From: Okapia johnstoni
Taxonomy: Eukaryota; Chordata; Mammalia; Artiodactyla; Giraffidae
DNA length: 64,000 nt
Direction: 5' to 3'
Assembly: GCA_024291935.2 (NCBI GenBank)
Contig: CM044314.1
Span: 23,410,001-23,474,000 of the forward strand
How positions within the stretch are numbered: the stretch's first letter is position 1; the number at the start of each line of letters is the position of its first letter. Below the pieces are notes generated by a model. That model was not told the DNA's origin. It saw only the letters and a program-made list of their open reading frames with translations, and did not search any database. Below are positions 1-10,948 of this stretch, in pieces. The position numbers and the translations under genes are program-made.

Positions 1-187
1 TGCAGGAGCCACAGGAGACATACGTTCAATCACTGGGTCAGGAAGATTCCCTGGAGAAGGGCATGGCAATCCCCTCCAAGTATTCCTGCCTGGAGAATCC
101 CATGGACATAGAAGCCTGCTGGGCTATAGCCCATGGGGTTGCATAGAGTCAGACATTATTGAAGTGACTTATCATACACGCACAACA
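1..187 (+). mobile_element. Bov-tA SINE, cut by window start
   Basis: This ruminant SINE lacks the first part of its tRNA-Glu-like head because the window begins inside it. The BovB-derived body is clear: the 'ggagaagg.catggcaa' core, the 'tgcctggagaatcccatgga' block and the 'ggggttgca.agagtcaga' end are all present. Confidence 0.85.
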
Positions 188-2080
188 TACTGTCAACTTG
201 CTTATCTGTTCATTGGGCAGGTACTCACACCCTGGTCCCCAAAATGAGCTCTGAAAAAGCAAAACATTGTTCTGTGGTCCTCGCCACATCCCCACCCTGG
301 GCCTGTGCTGTCTGGTGGTCCCAAAGAACCAGCCAACAGTTGTTCATCCCGGGAGCAGAGAGGGCAGTCGTTGGGGGGTTTATTGGTTATTAATTCTGAA
401 GCAGTCTCCCAGGTCCTACCCTCAGCATCAGAGTCAGCCCTGGAAGGATGAAGGGTTATCTGCATAGCTTGACCCTTTCATTCAAGGTCAGATTCTGCAG
501 AGGCCCCAGAGGACAGGAGTCGGGGAAGGAGAAGCTTGGACTGACAGCCCGGGGCATCTGTCCTGAGAAAAGGGAGACTCTGGGCTGCGGGCTCAGCCCT
601 GTCTGGCTCTGTCCACACTCCAAGCTGAGTGCAACCATCCTGTGGCTGGCAGGTCACACTTAGCAGACCTTTTTTACGCAACCATTCTTGTGGTGGGCTC
701 TCCTGCCTGGTATCTGGGACATCTGCCGGAAATCAGGCACCGTCTGTGGGATTCCGCAGCCATCTCAGCTGGCCTCCTGCTGCCGTTGAATGAAGCCACA
801 GCCCAGGCCTGCCTCCCAGCAAAGCGGTGAAAGAGGCAGCTTGGTTCGGGCCATCAATCAATCCTGGTGTTGTCATCCGAGGCGGATCTCACGCAAAAAT
901 AAAATCAAAACCCCCGATCCAAAATATCCTCCGAGGGAGGAGGCTGGAAGCTCTGCCTGCGGTGGGCAGGCTGGGACCACAGCATCTGGGATTCCTAATT
1001 ATAGGGGGGCTTGGGTCCCAGAGCGTCACATGGGAGCGGAGATGTGCCTGTCTGCCAGCCTTCCAACTGTCGCCCTGGCCACCAGCTTCCTCACAGCATC
1101 AAGACAAAAACACAGACTTCCCTGTGCCCCAACGAGCTTTCCCACATCTGTCGGAAGATTTTTCACTTTTCTCTTAAGGGTCAATTTTAGATTTGGGGTC
1201 AGTTAGCAACCCACTCCCATTCTTAGATGAGGCCTGCATGTCCTAAAAGAATAGTTCTCTTTTTAAATTCTCACTGCAGGTAAAAGATATATTCACTAAT
1301 ATCTTTGTGGGGTGCGGGGTGGGGGGGAGGATTTATTGCCAATGTGTTGGAAAAGTAATATTTCCCTCCAGACCTTTCTCTCAAGGAGCTTGCTGTATCT
1401 CTTCCAGTTGTGTCTTCTAGACCAGGGTATGGCCAGTGGGCAGTGGGGAGCTGCAGAAAGTGTCACAGAGCTGGACCACTGGGAAATTCTAGAAGACACA
1501 GGCAGATTCAAGGATACACTAGGCTCAACTGGAGTGCGACCCGAGGGAGGAAGGGGCCATCGATGTGGCCTGGGGTCCCTCAAGTAAAGAGAGAGAGGTG
1601 CTGACAGTGGTAGGCAAGAGGCACCATGCCTGGGGCACCAGACTGAAATCCTGAGACCACAGCTCTGTGGATAAAGCAATGACCATGTGAGTCTCAGATG
1701 AAAGGAATATACAACATGGGAGCAGCAGTTCCTCCAACAGAAGAGTTCAAAAGGAGACACAACTGGTAAAGAAGAAGACAAACTTGTTTCAGGGACCACC
1801 AAGATTTAGACAATGGTGGGGACATTGGTTTGGAGAGTGAGTTGACATTATAAGAGGAGACAAGGTCTCCAAGGAAGTGATTACTGAAAAAAAATTGATC
1901 AAGATGGAAAGTACACTCACATGCTCATTTGAGATAAAGAGAAAGAATTATTCACAAAAATAAATCCAGGAAGCAGCTGAAAGTAAGAAAGTACCATCAG
2001 GAAGTGATCATAATTACTGCCAAAGAGAAAGAGAAAGAGGCCCACATGGATGGAGAAACAAGAGCAGAGATAATAACAGC
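188..2080. other. Unique, non-repetitive stretch
   Basis: No repeat or gene is recognised here. Open frames on both strands (for example minus 1296-1802, 168 codons) overlap each other and have no recognisable protein content, so I do not call them. The part around 780-1010 has several CpGs and a TAATTA-type core, and is treated in the findings as a possible conserved non-coding element. Confidence 0.5.
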
Positions 2081-2094
2081 CAAAGGTGTGAAGG

Positions 2095-2311
2095 GGCTTC
2101 CTTGATGACTCAGATGATAAAGAATCCACTCGCAATGCAGGAGACTTGAGTTTGATCCCTGGGTTGGGAAGATCCCCTGGAGGAGGGCATGGCAACCCAC
2201 TCCAGTATTCTTGCCTGGAGAATCCTCATGGACGGAAGAGCCTGATGGACTATAGTTCATGGGGTTGCAAAGAGTTGGACACGACTGAGCAACTAAGCAC
2301 AGCACAGCACA
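2095..2311 (+). mobile_element. Complete Bov-tA SINE with 14-bp TSD
   Basis: A full-length copy runs from the 'ggcttcc..gatgactcag' tRNA-like head to the 'gacacgactgagcaacta' end and a short agcac-type tail. It is flanked by the perfect direct repeat caaaggtgtgaagg at 2081-2094 and 2312-2325, which proves a retrotransposition event. Confidence 0.95.
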
Positions 2312-2632
2312 CAAAGGTGTGAAGGAGAGAGGGGTCTGGGTGATGCACCAGCCTCAGAGCTGGAGGAAAGTCCAATGGTGGGTGGACTGGGAGCTGTAGC
2401 CTGAGTAGCCAGACCAAGCACTGACACCTCCCCAGGCTGGGCTGAGCAGTGAGTGAAGGGAGGATGCCCACTGTAGGCCCCAGAGGCTATAGGGTCAGAG
2501 ACCAGAAGGTGAAGATGGGCCCCACCCCAGAAGGTAAGCCGCCAGTTTGCCTTACCCAACCCAATGTCATTCCCACAGTCATGTGGGCCAGTTCATGGCA
2601 TTGGATTTCTCCTTGGAAGGAGATGATTTTTT

Positions 2633-2836
2633 GTGTGCTCAGTCACTCAGTTGTGTCAGACTCTTTGTGACCCCGTGGACTGTGGCCCACCAGGTTCCTC
2701 TGTTCATGGGATTTCGTAGGTAAGAATACTGGAGTGGGTTGCTATTTCCTCCTCCAGGGGAACTTCCTAACCCAGGGATTGAATGCATGTCTCCTGCATT
2801 GGCAGATAGATTCTTTACCACTGAGCCACCCTGAGA
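2633..2836 (-). mobile_element. Bov-tA SINE
   Basis: This is the reverse-complement form, reading from the 'gctcagtcactcagttgtgt' tail side to the 'ttctttaccactgagccacc' head. The extreme 5' end of the element is degraded and I see no clear target duplication. Confidence 0.9.
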
Positions 2837-3489
2837 GGAGAGCAAGACTCATCAAGTCCAGAAGTTGAAAACTGCTGCTTGGTACCACATGCCCAAGAGA
2901 AGTGAATATCATGAAGGTGTGCCAACACAACAAACAAACAAGAAAACATCCAAGAATGGAATTAATAGAGAAAGAGTAGAATACATTAAAATTAGCCTTA
3001 TCATTATCCTCAGAGAACGTACAAGAGGATATTCCACACATAAAATTGGGGGGGGGGGGGATCACATCACCTTGGGTGAATCATCTGTGCTCCTCCTGGG
3101 GGCGCCCTCTCCCTAGGGGCACAGACCTCCATGTCTTCTCTCTGCCCTTCCTTGTCAAGTTTACCCTCTTCAGTGGGGCATCTCAATAAACCTACAAGAC
3201 AGCACACCCAGCACTGTAAAAGGAAAGCTCACCTTTTGTTTACTCAGCCCCCAGCAATTGCCCCATCCCCACGTTTCCCTTTAAGGGAAAAAAAATCTAA
3301 AGATGAGTCCCAGGGTCCCAGATACCCTTTGACACCTCCCCGCCAGACTTTCACCCCATTCCCACAAGATAGCATTGATCTCGTAGACAGACCCAGTGTT
3401 GGGAGTGAATCACTCCTTTCCTCTGACCACTCTCCGGACTTGGCTTCCCAACCCCACACTCACCAGGCTCTGCTCCCCTCACTGAATGC
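2837..3489. other. Unique stretch with a poly-G tract
   Basis: No gene or repeat family is recognised. A run of 13 G at 3048-3060 is the only striking feature. An open frame from 3131 to 3664 on the plus strand reads Pro/Ser-rich sequence and runs into a MIR, so it is probably chance. Confidence 0.45.
3048..3060 (+). repeat. Homopolymer (G)13
   Basis: Thirteen consecutive G residues. Tracts like this are length-unstable and prone to assembly error. Confidence 0.95.
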
Positions 3490-3635
3490 TCGTCCTGGGC
3501 TCTGGGGTCAGACCCTGCCTTTATCTCAAATCCAAAGTGCTGACCTGCCTGGCTCATGTGGCCCCTCTGCAAGTCACCTACACATTGATTGCCTCCAAAT
3601 CTGCATCTCCCACTGTGAAAGAAAAATTCCAAATG
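3490..3635 (+). repeat. MIR SINE relic
   Basis: The order 'ggctctggggtcagac' then 'tgcaagtcacct' then 'ctgcatctcccactgtgaaa' follows the MIR consensus (tRNA-like part, core, 3' part). It is strongly diverged. Confidence 0.55.
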
Positions 3636-4144
3636 GAGTTGGTATTGCTAAGAGAGCTCTCTAAAAAGAACTGAAAGGCTATTGAGGAAGCATGACTTAC
3701 ACACATCGCGACCTGGATGGACTCTGACCTTTTGACTACTTATTGTCCTAATGAAGACATCCAAAACACTTTCCAGAAACTCAAGACACTTATCCAACCC
3801 TTAATCTAAAACAAGTCATGACACCTATCCCTTAAGGATAAATATTTCTTTTCTTGTATTAGAGTACAGCCTCATGGCTTTTGCCTTTATCAGCCCCTGA
3901 CTCTCTCTCTTCTCGGGAATATTCTTTCAGTTTTACCCAAATCTGTGTTTCCTGCTTTGTAATTCTTAAGATGCTTTATAAAGGTCCTCTTTGTTCTTTG
4001 CAGCCTCAATGCTGCTTATTGTTCAACACAGCCCAGTCTCCTGAAGTGCAAAATGTTTCTAGCTCAATGTCGAACAGGCATCACAAACATGCTCAGATAT
4101 GAACCCCATCCTACTCCCTCCACCTACTTCTCCCCATTTCTCCC
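3636..4144. other. Unique stretch
   Basis: I see no recognisable repeat or gene. The sequence is of ordinary composition without long convincing open frames. Confidence 0.4.
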
Positions 4145-4490
4145 CACACTGCATGGTACCCAGTTGCTCAAGCTAAAATCTTGGAGTCACCCCTGACCCC
4201 TCCTCTTCTTCACATTTCAACATCTCCCATCTCCTGCCTGCGCTCTCTAGGTAGACTATAAATCTGTATGCATCCATGCATTCATCCCTCAAGAGGCCCC
4301 AAAGAAGGTTCTTAACAGAGGAACTAGACTGAGTCACTCCCAGGTACACATCCTCCAGGGATTCCCCACACCTCAAAGTCCTCACTATGGCTTCCAGATC
4401 CAACATGGTGCCAGCACTTCTGCCAATATTCCATCACTTGTCCTGCCCTTTCCATGTGGGTCTCCTTGCTGTTGCTGGCACCCATGTTTG
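4145..4490 (+). repeat. L2 LINE relic (ORF2 end region)
   Basis: The segment 'atcttggagtcacccctgac' and the following 'tctcccatctcctgcctgc', then 'ctgccctttccatgtgggtc', follow the L2 ORF2 3' region in sense. It is heavily diverged and its ends are approximate. Confidence 0.6.
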
Positions 4491-4519
4491 TCAATGATGT
4501 AAGAAAAAGAATGAGAAAT

Positions 4520-4701
4520 CAATGTTGGAAATGAATGGAAAAATACAGAGAAAGTTAAAAAGGTCAGGCAATTTTGTGCCTGACAAAATGATCACATATA
4601 TAGAAAATCCAAGATAGTCCTTAACAAATCACTAAACCTTTGAATTCAACAAGTTCAACAGATGAAATATCCACAAATAAAAATCAAGCTTTTCTGTACA
4701 T
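4520..4701 (+). mobile_element. Old L1 ORF2 fragment, left piece
   Basis: This is diverged L1 ORF2 in sense ('gatcacatatatagaaaatc' corresponds to the usual bases after the RT active site). It stops where a BovB has inserted and resumes at 5573. A further resumption after an antisense L1 lies at 6531. Confidence 0.7.
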
Positions 4702-5564
4702 CAGTTCAGTTCAGTCACTCAGTCGTGCCCGACTCTTTGCGACCCCATGAATTGCAGCACGCCAGGCCTCTCTGTCCATCACCAACTCCCGGAGTCTACC
4801 CAGACCCATGTCCATCAAGTCGGTGATGCCATCCAACCATCTCATCCTCTGTCATCCCCTTCTCCTCCTGCCTCCAATCCTACCCAGCATTAGTGTCTTT
4901 TCCAATGAGTCAACTCTTCGCATGAGGTGGCCAAAGTATTGGAGTTTCAGGTTCAACATCAGACCTTCCAATGAACACCCAGGATTGATCTCTTTGAGGA
5001 TGGATTGATTGGATCTCCTTGCAGTCCAAGGGACTCTCAAGAGTCTTCTCCAACACCACAGTTCAAAAACATCAATTCTTCGGCGCTCAGCTTTCTTCAC
5101 CGTCCAACTCTCACATCCATACATGACCACTGGAAAAACCATAGCCTTGACTAGACGGACTTTTGTTGGCAAAGTAATGTCTCTGCTTTTCAATATGCTA
5201 TCTAGGTTGGCCATAACCTTCCTTCCAAGGTGTAAGCGTCTTTTAATTTCATGGCTGCAATCACCATCAGCAGTGATTCTGGAGCCCAAAAAAATAAAGT
5301 CTGACACTGTTTCCACTGTCTCCCCATCTGTTTCCCATGAAGTGATGGGACCAGATGCCATGATCTTAGTTTTCTGAACGTTGAGCTTTAAGCCAACTTT
5401 TTCACTCTCCTCTTTCACCTTCATCAAGAGGCTCTTTAGTTCTTCTTCACTTTCTGCCATAAGGGTGGTGTCATCCGCATATCTGAGGTTATTGATATTT
5501 CTCCCGGCAATCTTGATTCCAGCTTGTGTTTCTTCCAGCCCAGCGTTTCTCATGATGTACTCTG
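4702..5564 (-). mobile_element. BovB LINE 3' part, inserted in L1
   Basis: A 5'-truncated BovB (RTE clade) in reverse orientation starts with its characteristic 3' end (cagttcagttcag) and extends back into the reverse-transcriptase domain. The 8-bp sequence ctgtacat flanks it at 4694-4701 and 5565-5572, consistent with a short target duplication. The flanks are both L1 ORF2 in frame order, so the BovB split that L1. Confidence 0.93.
4852..5564 (-). pseudogene. BovB reverse transcriptase C-terminal part
   Basis: An unusually open frame of 271 codons runs from 5667 down to 4852. Its first 34 codons are flanking L1-derived DNA; BovB-encoded residues start at residue 35 (AEYIM). The RT active-site box YADD is intact at residues 63-66, followed by the thumb region and the C-terminal stretch with 'CESWTVKKAERRRID' and 'CWRRLLRVPW'. 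The frame ends early at 'GGRRRRG' because an Arg codon CGA became TGA. About 47 C-terminal residues are missing, judged against the copy at 30946-31206. There is no endonuclease or promoter, so it is a dead fragment, though its lack of internal stops suggests a fairly young insertion. Confidence 0.9.
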
Positions 5565-5598
5565 CTGTACATAATAATGATGTACTCTGGCTGTACAT
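5552..5598. repeat. Short tandem duplication at BovB/L1 junction
   Basis: The block atgatgtactctg-ctgtacat occurs at 5552-5572 and again at 5577-5598 with one extra g. Each unit carries the last BovB bases plus the flanking ctgtacat, so the duplication arose after BovB inserted. Confidence 0.85.
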
Positions 5599-5852
5599 AG
5601 TAATAGCCAAAGGAAAATGTAATTGGAAAAAATTCACAGTAGGAATAAAATCATATAATACCAACAAGAATTGTGCAAAACCTCATAAAATAAACCTCAT
5701 AAAACTTTACTTAAAGCAAAATGAATCTCTGAATATATGGAGACACAACAAACATCTGAATGTAGAATCAATTTTATAAAGATGCTATCTTCCAACTAAA
5801 TCTGTAAATTCACTGGAAAACTAACCAAAATTCAACAGGATTTCCTCCCAAT
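5573..5852 (+). mobile_element. Old L1 ORF2 fragment, middle piece
   Basis: This continues the L1 of 4520-4701. 'ctgaatatatggagacacaa' and 'ccaaaattcaacaggattt' match the order of L1 ORF2 downstream of the RT domain. It is interrupted at about 5852 by an antisense L1. Confidence 0.65.
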
Positions 5853-6530
5853 ATTTTATTGTGAAAAAATTTAGACAAAGAAAAGTTGAAAAAATTTACA
5901 GTGAGCATCCATATACCTGCCACTTAGATTCATCTTAATAATTTACTGTATTTGCTTTATCACAAAATGTCTACCTATCCATTCCTCTATTCACCCATCA
6001 ATCCATCTTTTGTAATGCATATCAAAGTTGAAAAACATCATTACATTTCACCCTAAACATTTCATGTACGTATCATTAGCTAGAGTCAATATTTTTCACA
6101 GTTTTTTTAAACTTACATACAATTACACACATAGATATTAAGTGAACATTTCCTAAGATTTGGGATGGATACACTCATATAACACAAACTGGTATCAATT
6201 GTGAAATATTAACAGCACTCTAGAAGTTTCTTTCATACACTGCCAATGGATCTTGACTCCCACTGTGAGGCCAACACCTTCTAATTTGTTCCACCATTTG
6301 TTTTGCCTCTTCTAGAAGTTTGTATAAATGAGATCTTACAGTATGTGCTCTTCTGTGTCTAACTTTCTTCATTGAGTATAATTGTTTTGAGATTCAGTCA
6401 AGGGGTTGAATATATCTATAATTCAATCATTTAAAATTTTTGCTTAACAACCCACCATGTGAATGAACCACAGAGTGGTTATTCATTCAATGGTTGATGA
6501 ATACTGGGTGGCTCACAACCAGTTTTTAAA
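5853..6530 (-). mobile_element. Antisense L1M 3' end nested in older L1
   Basis: The sequence reads as L1 3' UTR and ORF2 end in reverse ('ttttattgtgaaaaaattta', 'cacttagattcatctta', 'tataaatgagatcttacagt', 'ggttgatgaatactgggtgg'). The host L1 text stops just before it and picks up just after it, so this is an insertion rather than a simple inversion. Confidence 0.75.
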
Positions 6531-7610
6531 TGGAATTTGACAAGTTAATTCTAAAATATTAATGGGAGGAAAAAGTATAACAATGGCCAAGCAGAAATCT
6601 CTGAGAAATGAAACTTGATATGAAAGCACTACTAGATATGAAAGTACTTCATATAGTTATAATAATTAAAAGAGTATATTTTGACACAGAAAAGGCAAAT
6701 AAATCAACAGGGTAGAATTTAAAAGTCCAGAAGCAGATGGATGTATATAAGAGAAATGTGTTTCAATAAAAAGTGGGCATTTTATTAGCCCTCAAAAGGC
6801 ATAGGTACACATATCTTAAAAAGGAAAAAGAAAAATATATATAACATGGAAGAGAATTTCCTAAGAAAAGTGTAAAAGTAAGAAATCATGCATGGAAAAA
6901 CAAACTAATTTAGCCACAGAAAATGTAAAACTATTTGCACAATAAAAAGCATAAAATTTAAAAATATAAGAGATAATTGGAAAAAAGCATAATGCCCTTA
7001 GATATTTTTTAAACTCCTAAAAATCATCAATAATGCCTAAAAAATTTAGTCAATGAAAAGAGCAATGTCACAGAAAGAAAGGAAACAAATACAAAAGAAA
7101 TAAAGCACTGTCTTACATGTTCAATCTCACTCATAAACAAACCACTGCAAATAAGAGGCCACCAATTGAAAAATTTTTTTTTAATTGAAAAGAAACACTC
7201 TTGACAAGTGTTTGAGACACTCTCATACATTCTGTCTGTTGGAGAATAAATTGACGAATCCAGCATTATAAAAGGGCATCTCCCTCGATCTGCAAATCCA
7301 CTTCTGAAAATACTGGAAAACATACTGTAGATTACAAAATTGAAAAAAATTAAAATCTTCACCAAGAAAAGAAAAGGTTAAATGAAGTATGGTTCATCCA
7401 TACTTTATAAAGTAGTATTCAGCTCCTTGAAACAATAAGGAAGGGAGAAATTGCAAACTAACAGAAAACTATCTTCAGGTTATGTTCATAAAAAGAGAGT
7501 CGTAAATGTTGTGTATTGTATGGTTCAAAACTGGTAAAAAAAAGAAAAATGATCTGCATATGTTTCCATCTACAGGTTTATCAATGAAGAGAAAAAGATT
7601 TTGAACGCTG
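6531..7610 (+). mobile_element. Old L1 ORF2/3' end, right piece
   Basis: 'gaatttgacaagttaattct' continues the L1 ORF2 interrupted at 5852. Later landmarks are 'aaataaatcaacagggtaga' and the weakly conserved 3' end around 7380-7560. The frames are full of stops. Confidence 0.65.
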
Positions 7611-7969
7611 TGTAACAGGGCCATTTCCAAGAACTGGATTTTTATTTCCTTTTATGTTGCTTGGATCTTTACACTGACACTATATTACTGTATTACTGAC
7701 AAAAATACATGTGTGTGTGTTTAAAAAGGGGGAAACAAGTTGAGGGAGGCCCATTTTTCCTTTGACTCTTGAATCCTAATAATTACAACTTATTCGTAAC
7801 ATTTACAAATTTATTCATTTTATTTACAGATAGATTCTTGGCTCCTTTGATTGCCTGAAAACTAGAAATGAAAGATGAGAAAGTAGTGGAGTCATCATCT
7901 TCATCATCATCATCATCATTCTAGCTTGCAGTCATGAAGGACTCCCCAGTCCCCAGGGCAAGCAAAATA
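7611..7969. other. Unique stretch with (TCA)n
   Basis: No gene is seen. A trinucleotide run (TCA)n, slightly imperfect, occupies 7892-7920. Confidence 0.5.
7892..7920 (+). repeat. (TCA)n microsatellite
   Basis: About nine tca units with one imperfection near the start. Confidence 0.9.
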
Positions 7970-8145
7970 CCTAAGTCATAGCTGATATCCACCAGAACCC
8001 CACCAAGGGGATATTGCTGCCTCCACTTGACAGAGAGAAATCTGGGGCTCAAGGGTGTCCTGCCATGCCCAAGGCCTCATGGTAACAGAGCAGGGACTGG
8101 GTCCAAAGCCTCCCAGACTTCCTCTGCATGCCCACAGCCTTTAGA
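7970..8145 (-). repeat. MIR SINE relic
   Basis: In reverse orientation it shows the MIR features 'gacagagagaaatctggggc', 'catgcccaaggcctcatgg' and 'agcagggactgggtccaa'. Confidence 0.65.
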
Positions 8146-8534
8146 AGAATGGCTCAGAAAGGACCCTGCAGAGGCACTGACCTCCCAGTGAGACACACTA
8201 AAGGTACTCTCACACACCTGGCTGGCACAGCCCCATGTCCAGCTGGCGCTGAAATCACAGGGGTGTTCAGAGGGCAAGGATGCCCCTTGGTGTTCTAAAG
8301 TCAAGTTGACTCTGGTATCTCATCTAGATACCACCATCTTCACACACTTAGGTGTATACATACAAATACATGTGTATTAATATATACATTTATTACTAGA
8401 ATCTTGGCTACTTTGGGTACCAAAATAATCACATTAAATAGTATTGACTCTGGATAAAATTTTGAAGAATAAGAAAACATTCTTACAATTTCTTGAGCTT
8501 CATACTCAGCCCATGATGTTGTTTTTTTTGTTTG

Positions 8535-8744
8535 TTTTCAAAGAACACTTATTTATTTGCTCACAGTTGTGAAGGTCACAAGTCCAGGCAGACTCAGCTG
8601 GGGTTTTTTCCATTTAGAATTTCAATGAGACTGAGTTCAGCATATTCAAATGGGCCAGGTTCTTACCTGAAGGCTCTGGGGAGGAAACCACTTCCAAATT
8701 CATTCAGGTTGTTGACAGATTTCAGAATAAGGACGTTGTCTTAC
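8535..8744. repeat. Ancient interspersed repeat, family unsure
   Basis: 'tatttgctcacagttgtgaa', 'acctgaaggctctggggagg' and 'ttcattcaggttgttgacag' look like a common old mammalian repeat of LTR or related type. I cannot assign the family or the orientation. Confidence 0.4.
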
Positions 8745-8910
8745 ATAGCCACAGTGTAATTATCACAATCAGGAAACTCAGTGTTGACCAAAATATTATT
8801 ATGTTTCCCACAGTAATATTTAAATTATTTCATTTCTACCAATAAATCTATTATAACCACCTGCTCCTTCAGCATCCTATCTGGAATCAGCCATTGCACG
8901 TAGTCGTCAC
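8745..8910 (-). mobile_element. Antisense L1M 3' UTR fragment
   Basis: 'gtgtaattatcacaatcagg' through 'tggaatcagccattgcacgt' follows the L1M 3' region in reverse. It ends exactly at the left edge of the long palindrome. Confidence 0.55.
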
Positions 8911-9423
8911 GGGCGCTCAGCCTGTTCTATGAACTAGTGAAGGCAAAGCAGTGAGGGAGGGGAGAACTGCTAAAGTGGGAAGAAAGATGATGAGGAGTCC
9001 AGCCCAGAACACACTGTTCATTTCTTAGAACACCTGGTATGTTGCCTTGGCAAGCCCCTTGCACAGAAGAATGGGGGTGGGAGGGCTGGAAGAACAGCCG
9101 ATTTAGTTCAACCAAGGGGCCATCACGTCCTTGTGTTACCTGCCCACAAACTTGATGCCAAATAGCATCATGAACTTTAGTTGCCATTGTCCCTTTAAAG
9201 CCCATGATCGTTATATGGCATCCAATATGCGGTCAGGTCACACAAGGATGTGATGACCTCTTGGTTGAACTAGACCAGCTGTTCTTTCAGCCCTTCCACC
9301 CCCATCTTTCTGTGCAAAGGGCTCGCCAAGGCAGCACACCAGGTGTTTTAAGAAATTAACTGTGTGTTCTCTCCCCCCTCAACTGCTTTGCCTTCAGTAG
9401 TTCACAGAATAGGCTGAGCGCCC
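8911..9423. repeat. Long near-perfect palindrome (inverted repeat)
   Basis: The left arm from 8911 and the right arm ending at 9423 are reverse complements almost to the centre near 9187. The outermost 10 bp match perfectly (gggcgctcag / ctgagcgccc). Inner matches include 'cctggtatgttgccttggca' against its complement around 9326-9345, and 'agttcaaccaaggggccat' against 9254-9272. By eye the arms agree at about 85-90%, most differences being transitions. The left arm carries about 40 extra bases at 8970-9010. No transposase or recognised family is seen. Confidence 0.9.
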
Positions 9424-9856
9424 ACGCCCCACTCACAGTTTTGAGTCTTTCTTCAAGTTCTCAAGGCTGCCTGTACTTCCTTCTTTCCTCCCAGATTCTT
9501 CCTCTCTCTGACTCTCCTTGGGCCAGCTCCTCAGAAAAAAATATTTTCATGCTTACAAACTGATGACAAATGATGGTTCCAAGTAGTCCCTATCTTGTAA
9601 TATACCTGAAACTTTCAAGAGCCAGAGCCAGGAATAATAATCCCATCTGGATCGACAAATTCCTTACTTAGTTTAAATCTTATATCATTGTCTATTAGAT
9701 GGGGGTATGTGAGTGTATAGAGGAATGAACAGTGAGAATGTGGAGCTTGAAGGTGGATGCAAATCTGAAGCCAAACAGAGTCACAGGAGAAGGAACCAAG
9801 CCAAGGGTGCCAGCAAAGGGCCCTTTCTTCTGGCTTCCCCACTGTAGAGCTAAAAG
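9424..9856. other. Unique stretch
   Basis: No repeat family or coding signal is recognised. Confidence 0.4.
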
Positions 9857-10054
9857 TGTTACTTGCTCAGTCATGACCAATTCTCTGCAGCTCCATGGAC
9901 TGTAGCCCACCAGGCTCCCCTGGAATTCCCTAAGCAAGAATACTGGGGTGGGTAACCATTCCTTTCTCCTGGGGATTTTCCCAATCCAGGGATTGAACCT
10001 GGATCTCCTGCATTGCCGGCAGAATCTTTACTGTTTGAGCCACCAGGGAAGCCC
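9857..10054 (-). mobile_element. Bov-tA SINE
   Basis: A nearly complete reverse copy ending in the head sequence 'gagccaccagggaagcccc'. The tail side is truncated at 'gtgttacttgctcagtcatg'. Confidence 0.92.
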
Positions 10055-10899
10055 CTCCCTCTAAGTACATGCTGGACAAATTGTCAAAGATCTTCCTCTT
10101 GTACTAAGATATATTTTGTCAAGCTCATAACCTGGATTTATTTGGACAGAACATGCGCACACCAGCCCCTGCTGCTGTAAACTCCCCTTCTTAATGGATA
10201 AAACCACTGACTTTTCCTTCAGCTCAGCTTTCTATAAAAATCTACACAGATGCCCTGATCTGGTCTGGCCTTGTCGTGGGCAGTGATTCATGCACACAGA
10301 TTGAGCAAATGACTTCTCTTCCTAGTTTTTCATGGTGGATTCACAAACACATGATTTCTGTCTGAATGTGTAGAAAACAATTATCTCATCCACTCATTGC
10401 CTGGCTGCCAGAACTTGCCCTTACAAGTCCAAAGTCCAGCTGTGATTCTTCTTCAATTGCAGCATGATTTAGAGTACGATTTACTTTAAATTGCTTGAGG
10501 GTAGAAGACAATGATGACCAACAGTGCAATTTTTGTTATATTTTGTTAACAGGGATTCATTTGTATAAAGCAATATAGGGATTATAGAAGTAGAGGCTAG
10601 GAAGGGGGCCCTGTTGACACTGCATTATGGGCTTGACTCTTTCTTATGTCACCTACCCCATTATCAACCTCATACATTTTCTGCATCTTTCGTTTTCTTG
10701 TACTTGAAAAAATATTTTTTACACTCACTTTTCTTTGAGGATTTTCTATTTCTTGACCTGCTTCTTGATAACAGAATCAACCTTCTCCCAAAATATCTGA
10801 TTATTCTTTGCCATAATTTTGCATGAATGCCTGGACCTCACCAAATTAGAGTCATTTCCAAACTTGAATTCTCTGGACAGAATTTTGTGTGCATATACA

Positions 10900-10948
<49 letters not shown>

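Noticed and set aside
1296..1802. A 168-codon minus-strand frame as a gene
   Set aside because: Ser/Pro/Leu-rich low-information content, overlapping frames on the other strand, and no recognisable family.
2095..2170. tRNA-Glu-like heads of Bov-tA and CHR elements as tRNA genes
   Set aside because: They are part of SINEs with BovB-derived or other tails and target duplications, and are degraded relative to a functional tRNA.
4852..5667. A 271-codon frame with a reverse-transcriptase active site as a host gene
   Set aside because: Residues 35-271 are BovB text, the first 34 are flanking L1 DNA, and the end is a premature stop. It is a retrotransposon fragment.
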